A stretch of 64,000 nt of DNA, taken from positions 99,374 through 163,373 of the forward strand of contig NZ_JAPVQY010000010.1 of NCBI RefSeq assembly GCF_027257875.1, read 5' to 3'. This document shows, piece after piece, positions 23,488-32,830 of this stretch (position 1 is the first letter of the stretch; each line of letters starts with the position of its first letter). The notes beneath the pieces were generated by a model. It was not told the origin of the DNA. It searched no databases and saw only the letters and a list, made by a program, of their open reading frames with translations. The position numbers were made by a program, and so were the translations under genes. The stretch is from Burkholderia sp. IMCC1007 (GTDB lineage: Bacteria; Pseudomonadota; Gammaproteobacteria; Burkholderiales; Burkholderiaceae).

Positions 23488-25271
23488 CACTCCACCCCGC
23501 CCAGATACGCTTCGAGCACCGCCGGATCCTGCTGCACGTCGTGCGGCAGCCCTTCCGCGATGCGCGTGCCGAATTCCATCACCACCAGCCGATCGGTGAG
23601 ATTCATCACGAAATCCATGTCATGTTCCACGAGCAACACGCTCATCCCTTCGGCCTTCAGGCGCCGCAGCAGGTCGGCGAGCTGCTGCTTCTCCTGGTAG
23701 CGCAGCCCGGCCGCCGGCTCGTCGAGCAGCAGCAACGTCGGGTCGCAGCACAGCGCGCGGGCGATTTCGAGGATGCGCTGCTGGCCGAGCGCGAGGCTGC
23801 CTGCCTCGTCGTACATGTGCTTTTCCAGGCCGACCCGGCGGATCTGCCGCGCGGCTTCGGCGAGCAGCTGCGCCTCCTCATGCGCATTGAGCCGCGCGAT
23901 GCTGCGCCACACGCCGGTCCGGCCGCGCAGATGCGCGCCGATCGCGACGTTCTCGAGCACCGTCATCGTCGGCAGCAGCTTCACGTGCTGGAACGTCCGG
24001 CCGATGCCGCGCCGCACGATCTGGCGGGACGTGAGCCCGTCGATCCGTTCACCGCGGAACGTGATCGTGCCGCCCGTCGGCTGCAGCACGCCGGTCACGA
24101 GGTTGAACGTGGTCGACTTGCCCGCGCCGTTCGGCCCGATCAGCCCGATGATCTGCCCCGCTTTCACGTCGAAGCTGACGTCGTTGACCGCCACCAGCCC
24201 GCCGAACTGCTTGCGCGCGTTGTCGACCACGAGCAGCGACTCGCCCGCCACAGGCTTGCCGCGCTGCGGCAACGGATCGGCATGTTCGGGCACGTGCGCA
24301 CGCGGCCCGCGCGGAAACAGCCTCGCGACGAACGGCCATACGCCCTGCCGCGCGTACTGGAGCAGCAACACCATCAGCACGCCGAACACGATGATCTCGA
24401 AGTTGCCTTCCGAGCCGAGCAGCTTCGGCAGCAGCGTCTGCAGGTAGTCCTGCAGCACGGTGAGGATCGCCGCGCCGAGCACCGCGCCCCACACGTGCGA
24501 CACGCCGCCGACCACAGCCATGAACAGGAATTCGATCCCGTGGTTCAGGCCGAACGGCGTCGGGTTCACCGCGCGCTGCAGGTGCGCGTACAGGAAGCCC
24601 GACACCGCCGCGAGCACGGCTGCGTAGACGAAGATCACGACGCGCATCCACGCGGTGTTCACGCCCATCGCCTCGGCCATCACGCCGCCGCCGCGCAGCG
24701 CGCGGATTGCGCGGCCGGGCCGGCTGTTGAGCAGGTTCTGCACCGACACGATCGCGGCCAGCACGACGGCCCAGATCAGGAAGTACAGGCTGCGGCCGCT
24801 GTCGAGCGCGATGCCGAACAGGTTCAGCGCCGGAATCCCGTTGATCCCGTCGTACTTGCCGAGCAGCTCGAGGTTGCCGAACAGGTAGAACAGCGCGAGG
24901 CCCCATGCGATCGTGCCGAGCGGCAGGAAGTGCCCGGACAGCCGCATCGTGACCGCGCCGAGCACGAGCGCGACGAGCGCCGTCAGCACGACGCCGACGA
25001 TCAGCGCGAGCCACGGCGACACGCCGTAGCGCGTCGTCAGGAACGCGGTCGCATACGCGCCGATGCCGACGAACGCGGCCTGCCCGAAGCTCGTCATCCC
25101 GCCGACGCCCGTCAGCAGCACGAGCCCGATCGCGACGATCGCGTACAGGCCGATGTAATTCAGCAGCGTGATCCAGTATTCGGGCACCTGCAGCGCGCCG
25201 GGCAGCATCGGCAGCGCGAACAGCACCACGAGAAACAGCCAGAAGGTCTTGTTGCGTACGATCGTCTTCAT
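23487..25271 (-). CDS. Fused LivM permease / LivG ATPase (cluster 1)
   Basis: A 594-residue fusion. Residues 1 to about 310 are a LivM-type permease with eight to ten helices (start [20 protein letters not shown]); a short linker rich in Pro and His ([20 protein letters not shown]) leads to a complete LivG ATPase with Walker [11 protein letters not shown], signature [15 protein letters not shown] and Walker [12 protein letters not shown]. The two are separate genes in the second cluster. The ATG at 25269-25271 has GAGGAG upstream. Substrate unknown beyond the family's usual branched-chain amino acids, amides or urea. Confidence 0.9.
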   Translation of the reverse strand: MKTIVRNKTFWLFLVVLFALPMLPGALQVPEYWITLLNYIGLYAIVAIGLVLLTGVGGMTSFGQAAFVGIGAYATAFLTTRYGVSPWLALIVGVVLTALVALVLGAVTMRLSGHFLPLGTIAWGLALFYLFGNLELLGKYDGINGIPALNLFGIALDSGRSLYFLIWAVVLAAIVSVQNLLNSRPGRAIRALRGGGVMAEAMGVNTAWMRVVIFVYAAVLAAVSGFLYAHLQRAVNPTPFGLNHGIEFLFMAVVGGVSHVWGAVLGAAILTVLQDYLQTLLPKLLGSEGNFEIIVFGVLMVLLLQYARQGVWPFVARLFPRGPRAHVPEHADPLPQRGKPVAGESLLVVDNARKQFGGLVAVNDVSFDVKAGQIIGLIGPNGAGKSTTFNLVTGVLQPTGGTITFRGERIDGLTSRQIVRRGIGRTFQHVKLLPTMTVLENVAIGAHLRGRTGVWRSIARLNAHEEAQLLAEAARQIRRVGLEKHMYDEAGSLALGQQRILEIARALCCDPTLLLLDEPAAGLRYQEKQQLADLLRRLKAEGMSVLLVEHDMDFVMNLTDRLVVMEFGTRIAEGLPHDVQQDPAVLEAYLGGVE

Positions 25272-25275
25272 CGCG

Positions 25276-26331
25276 TCACTCCTCTTCCTCTTCCGCATGC
25301 GGCGTCGCGAAGCTGCGCCACAGGAGCACCGGGATGATCAGCGTGAACACGATCACTTCCTTGTACGAACTCGCCCAGAACGACGAATACGATTCGAGCA
25401 CGCCGACGAGCAGCGAGCCGGCCGCCGCGAGCGGATAGCTGACGAGCCCGCCGATGATCGCGCCGACGAAGCCCTTCAGGCCGATCAGGAAACCGGAGTC
25501 GTAGTAGATCGTCGTCAGCGGGCCGACGAGGATGCCGGACAGCACGCCGAGCCCCGCCGCCAGCGTGAACGCGAGCCGCCCTGCCGCCGTCGTGCCGATG
25601 CCGACCAGTTGCGCGCCGAGCCGGTTCACCGAGGTCGCACGCAGCGCCTTGCCGGCGATCGTGCGGCCGAAGTACACGTAGAGCGCACCGATCAGCACCA
25701 GCGCCGTCGCGACCACGAGAATGCTCTGCACCGACACCGTCATGCTGCCGATCGCCAGCGACGCATCGGTGAATCCGTTGGTGCGCGACCCTTCGGCGCC
25801 GAACATCACGAGCCCGAGGCCGACCATCGCGAAATGCACCGCGACCGATACGATCAGCAGCAGCAACGTCGTGCCTTCCGCGATCGGCTGATAGACGAGC
25901 CGATAGACGAACGGGCCCATCGGCACGACGATCGCGAGCGTGAGCGCGATCTGCGCGAGCATCGGCAACGGCTGCGCGGCGACGCTGCGCGTGATCGCGA
26001 ACACCGCCAGCGGCAGCAACACGTAGCGGCTGGCGAGCGTCGCGAGCGTGCGGCCGAGCTGATGGCGGCGCTCGCGATGGCGGATCAGCCCGCCGACTTC
26101 CAGCAGGAAGCACGCGATGCCCATCACGAACAGCAGCCAGCAGGTGGCGGGGAATTTTTGCGCCTGCAACGCAGCGAGCGTCAGCGCACCGTAGGCGACG
26201 AATTCGCCCTGGGGAATGAAGATCACCCGCGTGACGGAAAACACCAGCACGAGCGCCAGCGACAGCAATGCATAAATGGCGCCGGTCGTGATGCCGTCTT
26301 GCGCGAGGATCGCCGCAATCGAGAGATCCAT
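25276..26331 (-). CDS. livH: ABC transporter permease LivH (cluster 1), enlarged
   Basis: A 351-residue inner-membrane permease, about 60 residues longer than usual for LivH. The normal family start (GAIYALLSLALVLVFSVTRVI) is followed by an unusual insert with RHRERRHQLGRTLATLASRY and one or two further hydrophobic helices (residues ~70-125), before the rest of the permease (TNGFTD to LVSYPLAAAGSLLVG). The tail is acidic (AEEEEE). Start chosen at the ATG 26329-26331, as the family begins near here; the open frame upstream has no family resemblance. Confidence 0.86.
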   Translation of the reverse strand: MDLSIAAILAQDGITTGAIYALLSLALVLVFSVTRVIFIPQGEFVAYGALTLAALQAQKFPATCWLLFVMGIACFLLEVGGLIRHRERRHQLGRTLATLASRYVLLPLAVFAITRSVAAQPLPMLAQIALTLAIVVPMGPFVYRLVYQPIAEGTTLLLLIVSVAVHFAMVGLGLVMFGAEGSRTNGFTDASLAIGSMTVSVQSILVVATALVLIGALYVYFGRTIAGKALRATSVNRLGAQLVGIGTTAAGRLAFTLAAGLGVLSGILVGPLTTIYYDSGFLIGLKGFVGAIIGGLVSYPLAAAGSLLVGVLESYSSFWASSYKEVIVFTLIIPVLLWRSFATPHAEEEEE

Positions 26332-26531
26332 ACGTTTCGTGTATCGAGAATGCTGCGGAGAAACGGCGATGGGAGCGGCCCGGGCGCGGGACGACAGGAC
26401 CGGAGTGTCAGGCGCCGCGCGGGGGCTTCCCGGAAGTTCCATGCGGCGCGAATGCGGGCCGCGAGGCCCGCTGCGCCGCCGACGGCATGCGCGGCGCCGT
26501 TCGCGCCGTGCACGCCGGTTTCACGTGATGC

Positions 26532-27689
26532 TTACTCGGCCTGCAGCTTCCACTTGCCGTCGACGATCTGCACCATCACGCGCGCACGCGTGTCGAAGCC
26601 GTTGTGATCGGTCGGCGTCATGTTGATCACGCCGTGCGACACGGGCAGATCCTTCACGCTCTCGAGCGACGCACGCAGCGCGTCGCGGAACGCCTCGGTG
26701 CCCGGCTGGCCCTTCTTCAGCGCGTCCGGAATCGCGCGCTGCAGCAGCAGCCCCGCATCCCACGCATGCCCGCCGAAGGTCGACAGCGAGCCCGCGCCGT
26801 ACGCCTTCTCGTACGCGGCCTTGTAGCCGAGCGCCGGCTTCTTCACCGGGTTCGAATCGGGCAGCTGGTCGGTCACGAGCACTGGGCCGGCCGGCAGGAT
26901 CTCGCCTTCGCAATCCTTGCCGCACACGCGCAGGAAGTCGTTGTTCGCGACGCCGTGCGTCTGGTACACCTTGCCCTTGTAGCCGCGCTCCTTCAGCGTC
27001 TTGGCCGGCAGCGCGGCCGGCGTGCCCGAACCGGCGATCAGCACCGCATCCGGGTTCGAGCCCATCAGCTTCAGCACCTGCCCCATCACCGATGCGTCGG
27101 TGCGGTTGTAGCGCTCGTTCGACACCAGCTTCAGCCCGTTCTTCGCGGCAGCCGCATCGAACGTCTTGTACCAGCTGTCGCCATACGCGTCGGCGAAGCC
27201 GATGAAGCCGACCGTTTTCACGCCGTGCTTCGCCATGTAGCCGGCGATCGCGTCGGCCATCAGCTGATCGTTCTGCGGCACCTTGAACATCCACGCGCGC
27301 TTCGCGTCCATCGGCGCGATGATCTGCGCGCTCGCCGCGAGCGAGATCGTCGGCGTCTTGCCCTGCGACACCGGGTCGAGCATCGCGAGCGAGTTCGGCG
27401 TGACGGACGAACCGATGATCGCGTCGACGTGATCCTCGTCGATCAGCTTGCGTACGTTCTGCACCGCGCGGCTCGTGTCGGACGCATCGTCGAGCACGAT
27501 GTACTGCACGCTCTTGCCGGCAATTTCCTTCGGCAGCAGCGCGATCGTGTTCTTTTCCGGAATCCCGAGCGACGCGGCCGGCCCGGTGGCCGACAGCGTC
27601 ACGCCGATCTTCACCTGTGCCGACGCCGTTGCCGACGCACACACGAGGCCCACGGCAAGCACGGCTTCCATCCATCGATTCATCTTCAT
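26532..27689 (-). CDS. livK: Branched-chain amino-acid type ABC transporter, periplasmic binding protein (cluster 1)
   Basis: A 385-residue type I periplasmic binding protein. The signal peptide ends at about ATASA-QVK (residue 25); the mature part has VKIGVTLSATGPAASLGIPE and the ligand-loop region IIGSSVTPNSLAM. First gene of cluster 1; GGAG lies nine bases before the ATG. A 200-bp gap to livH contains a degenerate parS-like sequence (26517-26530, two mismatches) just past the stop. Confidence 0.9.
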   Translation of the reverse strand: MKMNRWMEAVLAVGLVCASATASAQVKIGVTLSATGPAASLGIPEKNTIALLPKEIAGKSVQYIVLDDASDTSRAVQNVRKLIDEDHVDAIIGSSVTPNSLAMLDPVSQGKTPTISLAASAQIIAPMDAKRAWMFKVPQNDQLMADAIAGYMAKHGVKTVGFIGFADAYGDSWYKTFDAAAAKNGLKLVSNERYNRTDASVMGQVLKLMGSNPDAVLIAGSGTPAALPAKTLKERGYKGKVYQTHGVANNDFLRVCGKDCEGEILPAGPVLVTDQLPDSNPVKKPALGYKAAYEKAYGAGSLSTFGGHAWDAGLLLQRAIPDALKKGQPGTEAFRDALRASLESVKDLPVSHGVINMTPTDHNGFDTRARVMVQIVDGKWKLQAE

Positions 27690-28518
27690 TTAGGTTGTCT
27701 CCAGACGCTGCTCGAAAAATCCGCGGGGCGCTCGGGCGGCGCCCCGGTCATCAAACAAGTTAATATTTTAAGTATCACGCTGCGCCACCGCCTACGCTCG
27801 TTTTCCCCCGAGACACGGCTGCGACGAACCCCTGCCGGCATCGGCGCTGCACACGCACACGCACGCGCCGCTTCGCGGATGCAGGCCCGCCACGATGCGC
27901 GGCGGCAATGTCGCCAGGATGAAGCAAGCCGGAATAGGTAACGTTGCGGGCGCAACGATCAGGAGAAGATGCGCACACCAGGCGCGGCTCGACTGCGCTC
28001 GTCCACCGCACAAGACAGGAAAAGCGGCCGCTCATGCGCACGCGATCGAAGATTCGGTTGCGGACACAACGACCGGCGCGGCGGCCGTGCGAGCAACGCG
28101 CGCCGGAGCGCCCATGCCCGCCGCAGAACGGTTCGCGATAGCCGGGAGATCCCCACGCACCCCCGAACACGAACGAGCGGCTCCTGCCGCTTCTGCTGCC
28201 CTGCCCCGTCGTCCTGCGCTTCTCATCCAACCGTACTCCCTCTTCTGCATTGTGCTTGTAGGAGAACTGCCGACCGATTTTCCCGACCGCGCGGTCGGCG
28301 AAAGCTGAGTGTAACGGACGCATTTAGTGCACGCCAACCGGGTAAGCCCGAACGGCATGTGCGTCGCCACGCGCCATGTGCGACGTGTGCGACGTGCTTG
28401 CGGGAAAAGGGAAGAACGGGGGGACGGACGTGAAACGCGGGAGATGCGGGATACCGACGCGGTGGCGAACCTGCGACGCCGGCCGCGGCACGAACGAAGG
28501 CAATTCGCGCACGCAAAT
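27690..28518. other. Gene-free stretch between the two transporter clusters
   Basis: No gene is supported. The right end of the livK leader (27690-27790) is AT-rich (around TTAATATTTTAAG) and is a likely promoter. A perfect 16-bp palindrome centred on CGCG lies at 28283-28298 without a U-run. Several open frames on both strands have no ribosome sites and arginine/alanine-rich shadow composition. Confidence 0.5.
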
Positions 28519-28554
28519 GAAAAAGCGCTGTTGGATTCCGTCCAACAGCGCTTT
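28519..28554 (-). terminator. Terminator downstream of transporter cluster 2
   Basis: A perfect 14-bp inverted repeat, AAAGCGCTGTTGGA with its complement, surrounds a five-base loop; on the minus strand it ends in five T residues. It lies about 260 bases past the livM stop. The intervening 28555-28812 has no gene and could be a 3' untranslated region or a separate small RNA. Confidence 0.88.
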
Positions 28555-28812
28555 GGGGCCGGGCACTTTGTGCCTCGATTGTCTCCTCGTTCTCCACCTG
28601 CAAATTCGTATCGCGGTGCATCAGAACTGAGACGAAGATTAAAGGAGCTTTCACGGTGCGACAACTTAGCATTTACCCCTATGGTGCATCGCCGCACGAA
28701 ATTGGGGCACCAGCCCTGCCATGCGGTGCCGGCCGGAGCCGGCCGCGACGCCCTTCCCGGCCGCGCCCGATGGTGCTTCGCATCAACCCGCAGCAACGCG
28801 TGCCCCCCGCTT

Positions 28813-29790
28813 TCAGGACGGCCTGAGCGGCTTGATCCGCGCGACCATCTCGCCGACGATCCCGCGCCGGAACGCCAGCACGCATGCGATGAAAATCAGC
28901 CCCGTGACGATCGTCGCCGACTCGCCGAGCGAGTGGAACCAGCCGATGCCGGTGGTCGACGCGAGCCATTCGCCGATGTCGCCGAGGCGATCCTCCAGCG
29001 CGACGATCAGCGCCGCACCCAGCAGCGGCCCGAACAGCGTGCCCATCCCACCGACGAGCGTCATCAGCACGACGAGGCCCGACATCGTCCAGTACGCGTC
29101 CGACAGCGTCTCGAAGCCGAGCACCAGCACCTTCAGCGACCCGGCGAGCCCCGCGAGCCCGGCCGACAGGATGAACGCGAGCAGCTTGAAGCGGTCGGTG
29201 TCGTAGCCGAGCGAGATCGCGCGCGCCTCGTTCTCCTTGATCGCGACGAGCACCTGGCCGAACGGCGAGTGCACGATCCGCACGATGAACGCGCACGCGG
29301 CGACGATCACCGCGAGCACGACGTAGTACAGCGCGACGTCGTTCGACAGGTCGAGCACGCCGAACAGGCGCCCGCGCGGCACGCCCTGCAGGCCGTCCTC
29401 GCCGTGCGTGAACGGCGCCTGCAGATAGATGAAGTAGACCATCTGCGCGAACGCGAGCGTGATCATCGCGAAATAGATGCCCTGCCTGCGGATCGCGAAC
29501 AGCCCGACGACGAGCCCGAGCACCGTCGCCGCGGCCGTGCCGACCAGGACACCGAGCTCCGGCGTGAAGCCGAGCGTCTGGATCGTATAGCCGGTCGCAT
29601 AGCCGGCGGTCGCCAGGAACATCGCATGGCCGAACGACAGCAGCCCCGTATAGCCGATCAGCAGGTTGAACGCGGCCGCGAACAGCGCGAAGGCGAGCAC
29701 CTTCATCACGAACACCGGATACACGCCGATGAACGGCGCGGCGAGCAGCGCGGCGAGCAGCACGCCGTAGAGCACTTTTCTCTGCATCAT
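28813..29790 (-). CDS. livM: ABC transporter permease LivM (cluster 2)
   Basis: A 325-residue permease with nine or so helices; LLIGYTGLLSFGHAMFLATA and the cytoplasmic coupling region VLVAIKENEARAISLGYD are typical of LivM. ATGATG at the start overlaps the livH stop (TGA at 29787-29789); either ATG may be used. Last gene of cluster 2. Confidence 0.92.
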   Translation of the reverse strand: MMQRKVLYGVLLAALLAAPFIGVYPVFVMKVLAFALFAAAFNLLIGYTGLLSFGHAMFLATAGYATGYTIQTLGFTPELGVLVGTAAATVLGLVVGLFAIRRQGIYFAMITLAFAQMVYFIYLQAPFTHGEDGLQGVPRGRLFGVLDLSNDVALYYVVLAVIVAACAFIVRIVHSPFGQVLVAIKENEARAISLGYDTDRFKLLAFILSAGLAGLAGSLKVLVLGFETLSDAYWTMSGLVVLMTLVGGMGTLFGPLLGAALIVALEDRLGDIGEWLASTTGIGWFHSLGESATIVTGLIFIACVLAFRRGIVGEMVARIKPLRPS

Positions 29791-30671
29791 TTTTCCTTGC
29801 CGAACAGGCCTGCCGGACGGATCAGCAGCACGATCGCCATGATCACGAACACGACGGTGGCCGACGCTTCCGGATAGAACACCCGCGTGAAGCCCTCGAT
29901 CACGCCGAGCAGCAGGCCGGTGACGATCGAGCCGAGAATCGAGCCCATCCCGCCGATCACGACCACCGCGAACACGGTGATGATCATCGGCTGCCCCATC
30001 AGCGGCGACACCTGGATCACCGGCGCGGCCAGCACGCCCGCGAACGCCGCGAGTGCGACGCCGAACCCGTAGGTGAGCGTGATCATCATCGGCACGTTCA
30101 CGCCGAACGCCTCGACGAGCTTCGGATTCTCGGTGCCCGCGCGCAGATAGGCGCCCAGCCGCGTCTTCTCGATCACGAACCACGTGGCGAGACACACCGC
30201 GAGCGATGCGACGACCACCCACGCGCGGTAGTTCGGCAGGAACATGAAGCCCAGGTTGGTCGCGCCGGACAACTGCGACGGCACGTCGTACGGCTGGCCG
30301 GACGAGCCGTAGATCGACCGGAACACGCCTTCGACGACGAGCGTGAGGCCGAACGTGAGCAACAGCCCGTACAGGTGATCGAGCTTGTACAGCCAGCGCA
30401 GCATCGTCCGCTCGATCGCGATCCCGAACGCGCCGACGATCAGCGGCGCGAGCACGAGCATCGCCCAGTACGGCAACGCGAAGTACGACAGGCCCATCCA
30501 CGCGAGCATCGCGCCCAGCATGAACAGCGCGCCGTGCGCGAAGTTGATCACGTTGAGCAGCCCGAAGATCACCGCGAGCCCGAGACTCAGGATCGCGTAG
30601 AACGAGCCGTTGACGAGCCCCAGCAGCAACTGGCTGAGCATCGCCGGCAACGGAATGCCAAAGATTTCCAT
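29787..30671 (-). CDS. livH: ABC transporter permease LivH (cluster 2)
   Basis: A 294-residue permease of normal length. The N-terminal block LLLGLVNGSFYAILSLGLAVIFGLLNVINFAHGAL and the coupling region LRAGTENPKLVEAFGVNV are family hallmarks. Start at the ATG 30669-30671; a longer frame exists without support. It overlaps livM by four bases. Confidence 0.93.
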   Translation of the reverse strand: MEIFGIPLPAMLSQLLLGLVNGSFYAILSLGLAVIFGLLNVINFAHGALFMLGAMLAWMGLSYFALPYWAMLVLAPLIVGAFGIAIERTMLRWLYKLDHLYGLLLTFGLTLVVEGVFRSIYGSSGQPYDVPSQLSGATNLGFMFLPNYRAWVVVASLAVCLATWFVIEKTRLGAYLRAGTENPKLVEAFGVNVPMMITLTYGFGVALAAFAGVLAAPVIQVSPLMGQPMIITVFAVVVIGGMGSILGSIVTGLLLGVIEGFTRVFYPEASATVVFVIMAIVLLIRPAGLFGKEK

Positions 30672-30797
30672 CGACTTAGCCGTCAGAATGAGTGTCGTTG
30701 CGTGCGCAACCGTCTCGCGGTCGCGCACGCGGGCGGCGCAGCGGGCACATCGCTGCGGCGGCGGCTGCAGCCGCCGCCGCGCGCCGCTATGCCGCGC

Positions 30798-31997
30798 TTA
30801 CTTCCACAGCGCGCAGCGCGTCTCCTGCTTGGTACCGAACGCCTGATCGCCCGGAATCGTCGCGAGCACCTTGTAGTAGTCCCACGGCTCCTTCGATTCC
30901 GACGGCTTCTTCACTTCCATCAGGTACATGTCGTGGATCATGCTGCCGTCCTGGCGGATGTAGCCCTTCGCGTAGAAGTCGCTGATCTTGATCTTCTTCA
31001 GCTCGGCCATCACCTTGTCGGAGTCGGTCGTCCCGGCCGCCTGCACGGCCTTCAGGTAGGTCGTCACCGACGAGTAGTCCGCCGCCTGCAGGCTCGACGG
31101 CATCTTCTTCATCTTGCCGAAGTAGCGCTGCGCCCACTGGCGCGAGGCCGCATCGCGGTTCCAGTACCAGCTGTCGGTCAGCACGAGGCCCTGCGTCGTC
31201 TCGAGGCCGAGGCTGTGCACGTCGTCGATGAACATCAGCAGCGCGGCGATCTTCATCGTCTTCGTGATGCCGAATTCCTTCGCGGCCTTGATCGAGTTGA
31301 TCGTGTCGCCGCCCGCGTTCGCGAGGCCGAGGATCTGCGCCTTCGACGACTGCGCCTGCAGCAGGAACGACGAGAAGTCCGACGCGGACAGCGGGTGGCG
31401 CACCGCGCCGAGCACCTGGCCGCCGTTCGCCTTCACGACGTCGGACGTGTTCTTCTCGAGCGCCTTGCCGAACGCGTAGTCGGCCGTCAGGAAGAACCAG
31501 CTCTTGCCGCCCTGCTTCACCACCGCCGACCCCGTGCCCTTCGCGAGCGCCATCGTGTCGTATGCGTAGTGGACCGTGTACGGCGTGCACTGCTCGTTGG
31601 TCAGCGTGTCGGCGCCCGCGCCGATGTTGATGTAGACCTTCTTCTTCTCGGCCGCGACCTGGTTCATCGACAGCGCGGTCGCGGAGTTCGTGCCGCCGAC
31701 GAGCAGGTCGAGGCCGCCGCGGTCCATCCATTCGCGCGCCTTCGACGCGGCGATGTCGGCCTTGTTCTGGTGGTCGGCATAGACGACCTCGATCGGCTTG
31801 CCGAGCACCTTGCCGCCGAAGTCGGCGACCGCCATCCGGATCGCCTCGAGGCCGCCCTGCCCGTCGATGTCCGCGTACAACCCCGACATGTCGGTGATGA
31901 AGCCGATCTTCACGGTATCCGCCGCGTGAGCGGCGCCGGCGGTGAACGCGGCGGTCGCGAGCGCGAGACAGGCCTGTGCGAGGGTCTTCATTTTCAT
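30798..31997 (-). CDS. ABC transporter periplasmic binding protein (cluster 2)
   Basis: A 399-residue exported binding protein; the signal peptide ends near AGAAHA-ADT. The mature start VKIGFITDMSGLYADIDGQGG and the later DLLVGGTNSATAL match the subgroup of LivK-like proteins that often bind substrates other than leucine. Two cysteines in the mature part (one in NEQCTPYTV, one in the terminal ETRCALWK) might pair. GGAG lies before the ATG. Middle gene of cluster 2. Confidence 0.88.
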   Translation of the reverse strand: MKMKTLAQACLALATAAFTAGAAHAADTVKIGFITDMSGLYADIDGQGGLEAIRMAVADFGGKVLGKPIEVVYADHQNKADIAASKAREWMDRGGLDLLVGGTNSATALSMNQVAAEKKKVYINIGAGADTLTNEQCTPYTVHYAYDTMALAKGTGSAVVKQGGKSWFFLTADYAFGKALEKNTSDVVKANGGQVLGAVRHPLSASDFSSFLLQAQSSKAQILGLANAGGDTINSIKAAKEFGITKTMKIAALLMFIDDVHSLGLETTQGLVLTDSWYWNRDAASRQWAQRYFGKMKKMPSSLQAADYSSVTTYLKAVQAAGTTDSDKVMAELKKIKISDFYAKGYIRQDGSMIHDMYLMEVKKPSESKEPWDYYKVLATIPGDQAFGTKQETRCALWK

Positions 31998-32074
31998 TGA
32001 CGTCTCCTGTTGTTCTGATGCGTTGTGGTTATTCGAGAGCCGCCACGGCTAGCGGCAAGGGAAACGGGGCGGCG

Positions 32075-32830
32075 TCACACCCCGAGCAGGTCGTGAAGGA
32101 TCGGCATCTTGCCTTCCAGTTCGGATGCACGGAAATGTTCGACGATACGGCCGTGCTCCATCACGTAGAAGCGATCGGCGAGCGGCGCGGCGAAGCGGAA
32201 ATTCTGTTCGACCATCACCACCGTGTAGCCGCGCGCCTTCAGCGCGACGATCATTCGCGCGAGCGCCTGCACGATCACCGGTGCCAGGCCTTCGGAGATC
32301 TCGTCGAGCAGCAGCAGGTTCGCGCCGGTGCGCAGGATCCGCGCGACCGCCAGCATCTGCTGTTCGCCGCCCGAGAGCCGCGTGCCCTGGCTCTGCCGGC
32401 GCGACGCGAGATTCGGGAACATCGCGTAGATCTCGTCGAGCGACATCGCGTGCTCGCTCGGCCCGATCGGCGGCGGCAGCATCAGGTTCTCCTCGCACGA
32501 CAGGCTCGAGAAGATCCCGCGCTCCTCCGGGCAGTAGCCGACGCCGAAATGCGCGATGCGGTGCGTCGCGAGGCCGATCGTCTCGTTGCCCGCGACCTTG
32601 ATCGAGCCGCTGCGGCGGCCCGTGAGCCCCATGATCGCGCGCAGCGTCGTCGTGCGCCCCGCGCCGTTGCGGCCAAGCAGCGTGACGACCTCGCCGCGAT
32701 GAACGCTCAGGTCGACGCCGTGCAATATGTGGGATTCCCCGTACCAGGCTTCGAGGCCCGTGATCTCCAGCGCGGGCGTGCCGCTTTCGACGCCGCTCAA
32801 TTCGCGTTCCTCCCGTTCGCTGCGCTTCAT
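32075..32830 (-). CDS. livF: ABC transporter ATPase LivF (cluster 2), Walker A lysine replaced
   Basis: A 251-residue ATPase of the LivF family. The signature LSGGEQQMLAVARIL and Walker B LLLLDEISEGLAP are present, but Walker A reads GRNGAGRTTT: residue 59, normally lysine, is arginine (codon CGC, 32654-32656). The D-loop region also has ISEGLAP, a common LivF variant. If real, hydrolysis may rest on the partner LivG site. The start codon overlaps the livG stop by four bases. A sequencing error would need two or three base changes to turn AAG into CGC, so it is unlikely. Confidence 0.9.
   Translation of the reverse strand: MKRSEREERELSGVESGTPALEITGLEAWYGESHILHGVDLSVHRGEVVTLLGRNGAGRTTTLRAIMGLTGRRSGSIKVAGNETIGLATHRIAHFGVGYCPEERGIFSSLSCEENLMLPPPIGPSEHAMSLDEIYAMFPNLASRRQSQGTRLSGGEQQMLAVARILRTGANLLLLDEISEGLAPVIVQALARMIVALKARGYTVVMVEQNFRFAAPLADRFYVMEHGRIVEHFRASELEGKMPILHDLLGV

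Noticed and set aside
28283..28298. Perfect 16-bp GC palindrome
   Set aside because: Isolated, no U-run and no resemblance to parS; may be chance in GC-rich DNA.
27775..28323. Frames on both strands between the transporter clusters
   Set aside because: No start signals, low-complexity Arg/Ala composition, overlapping each other.
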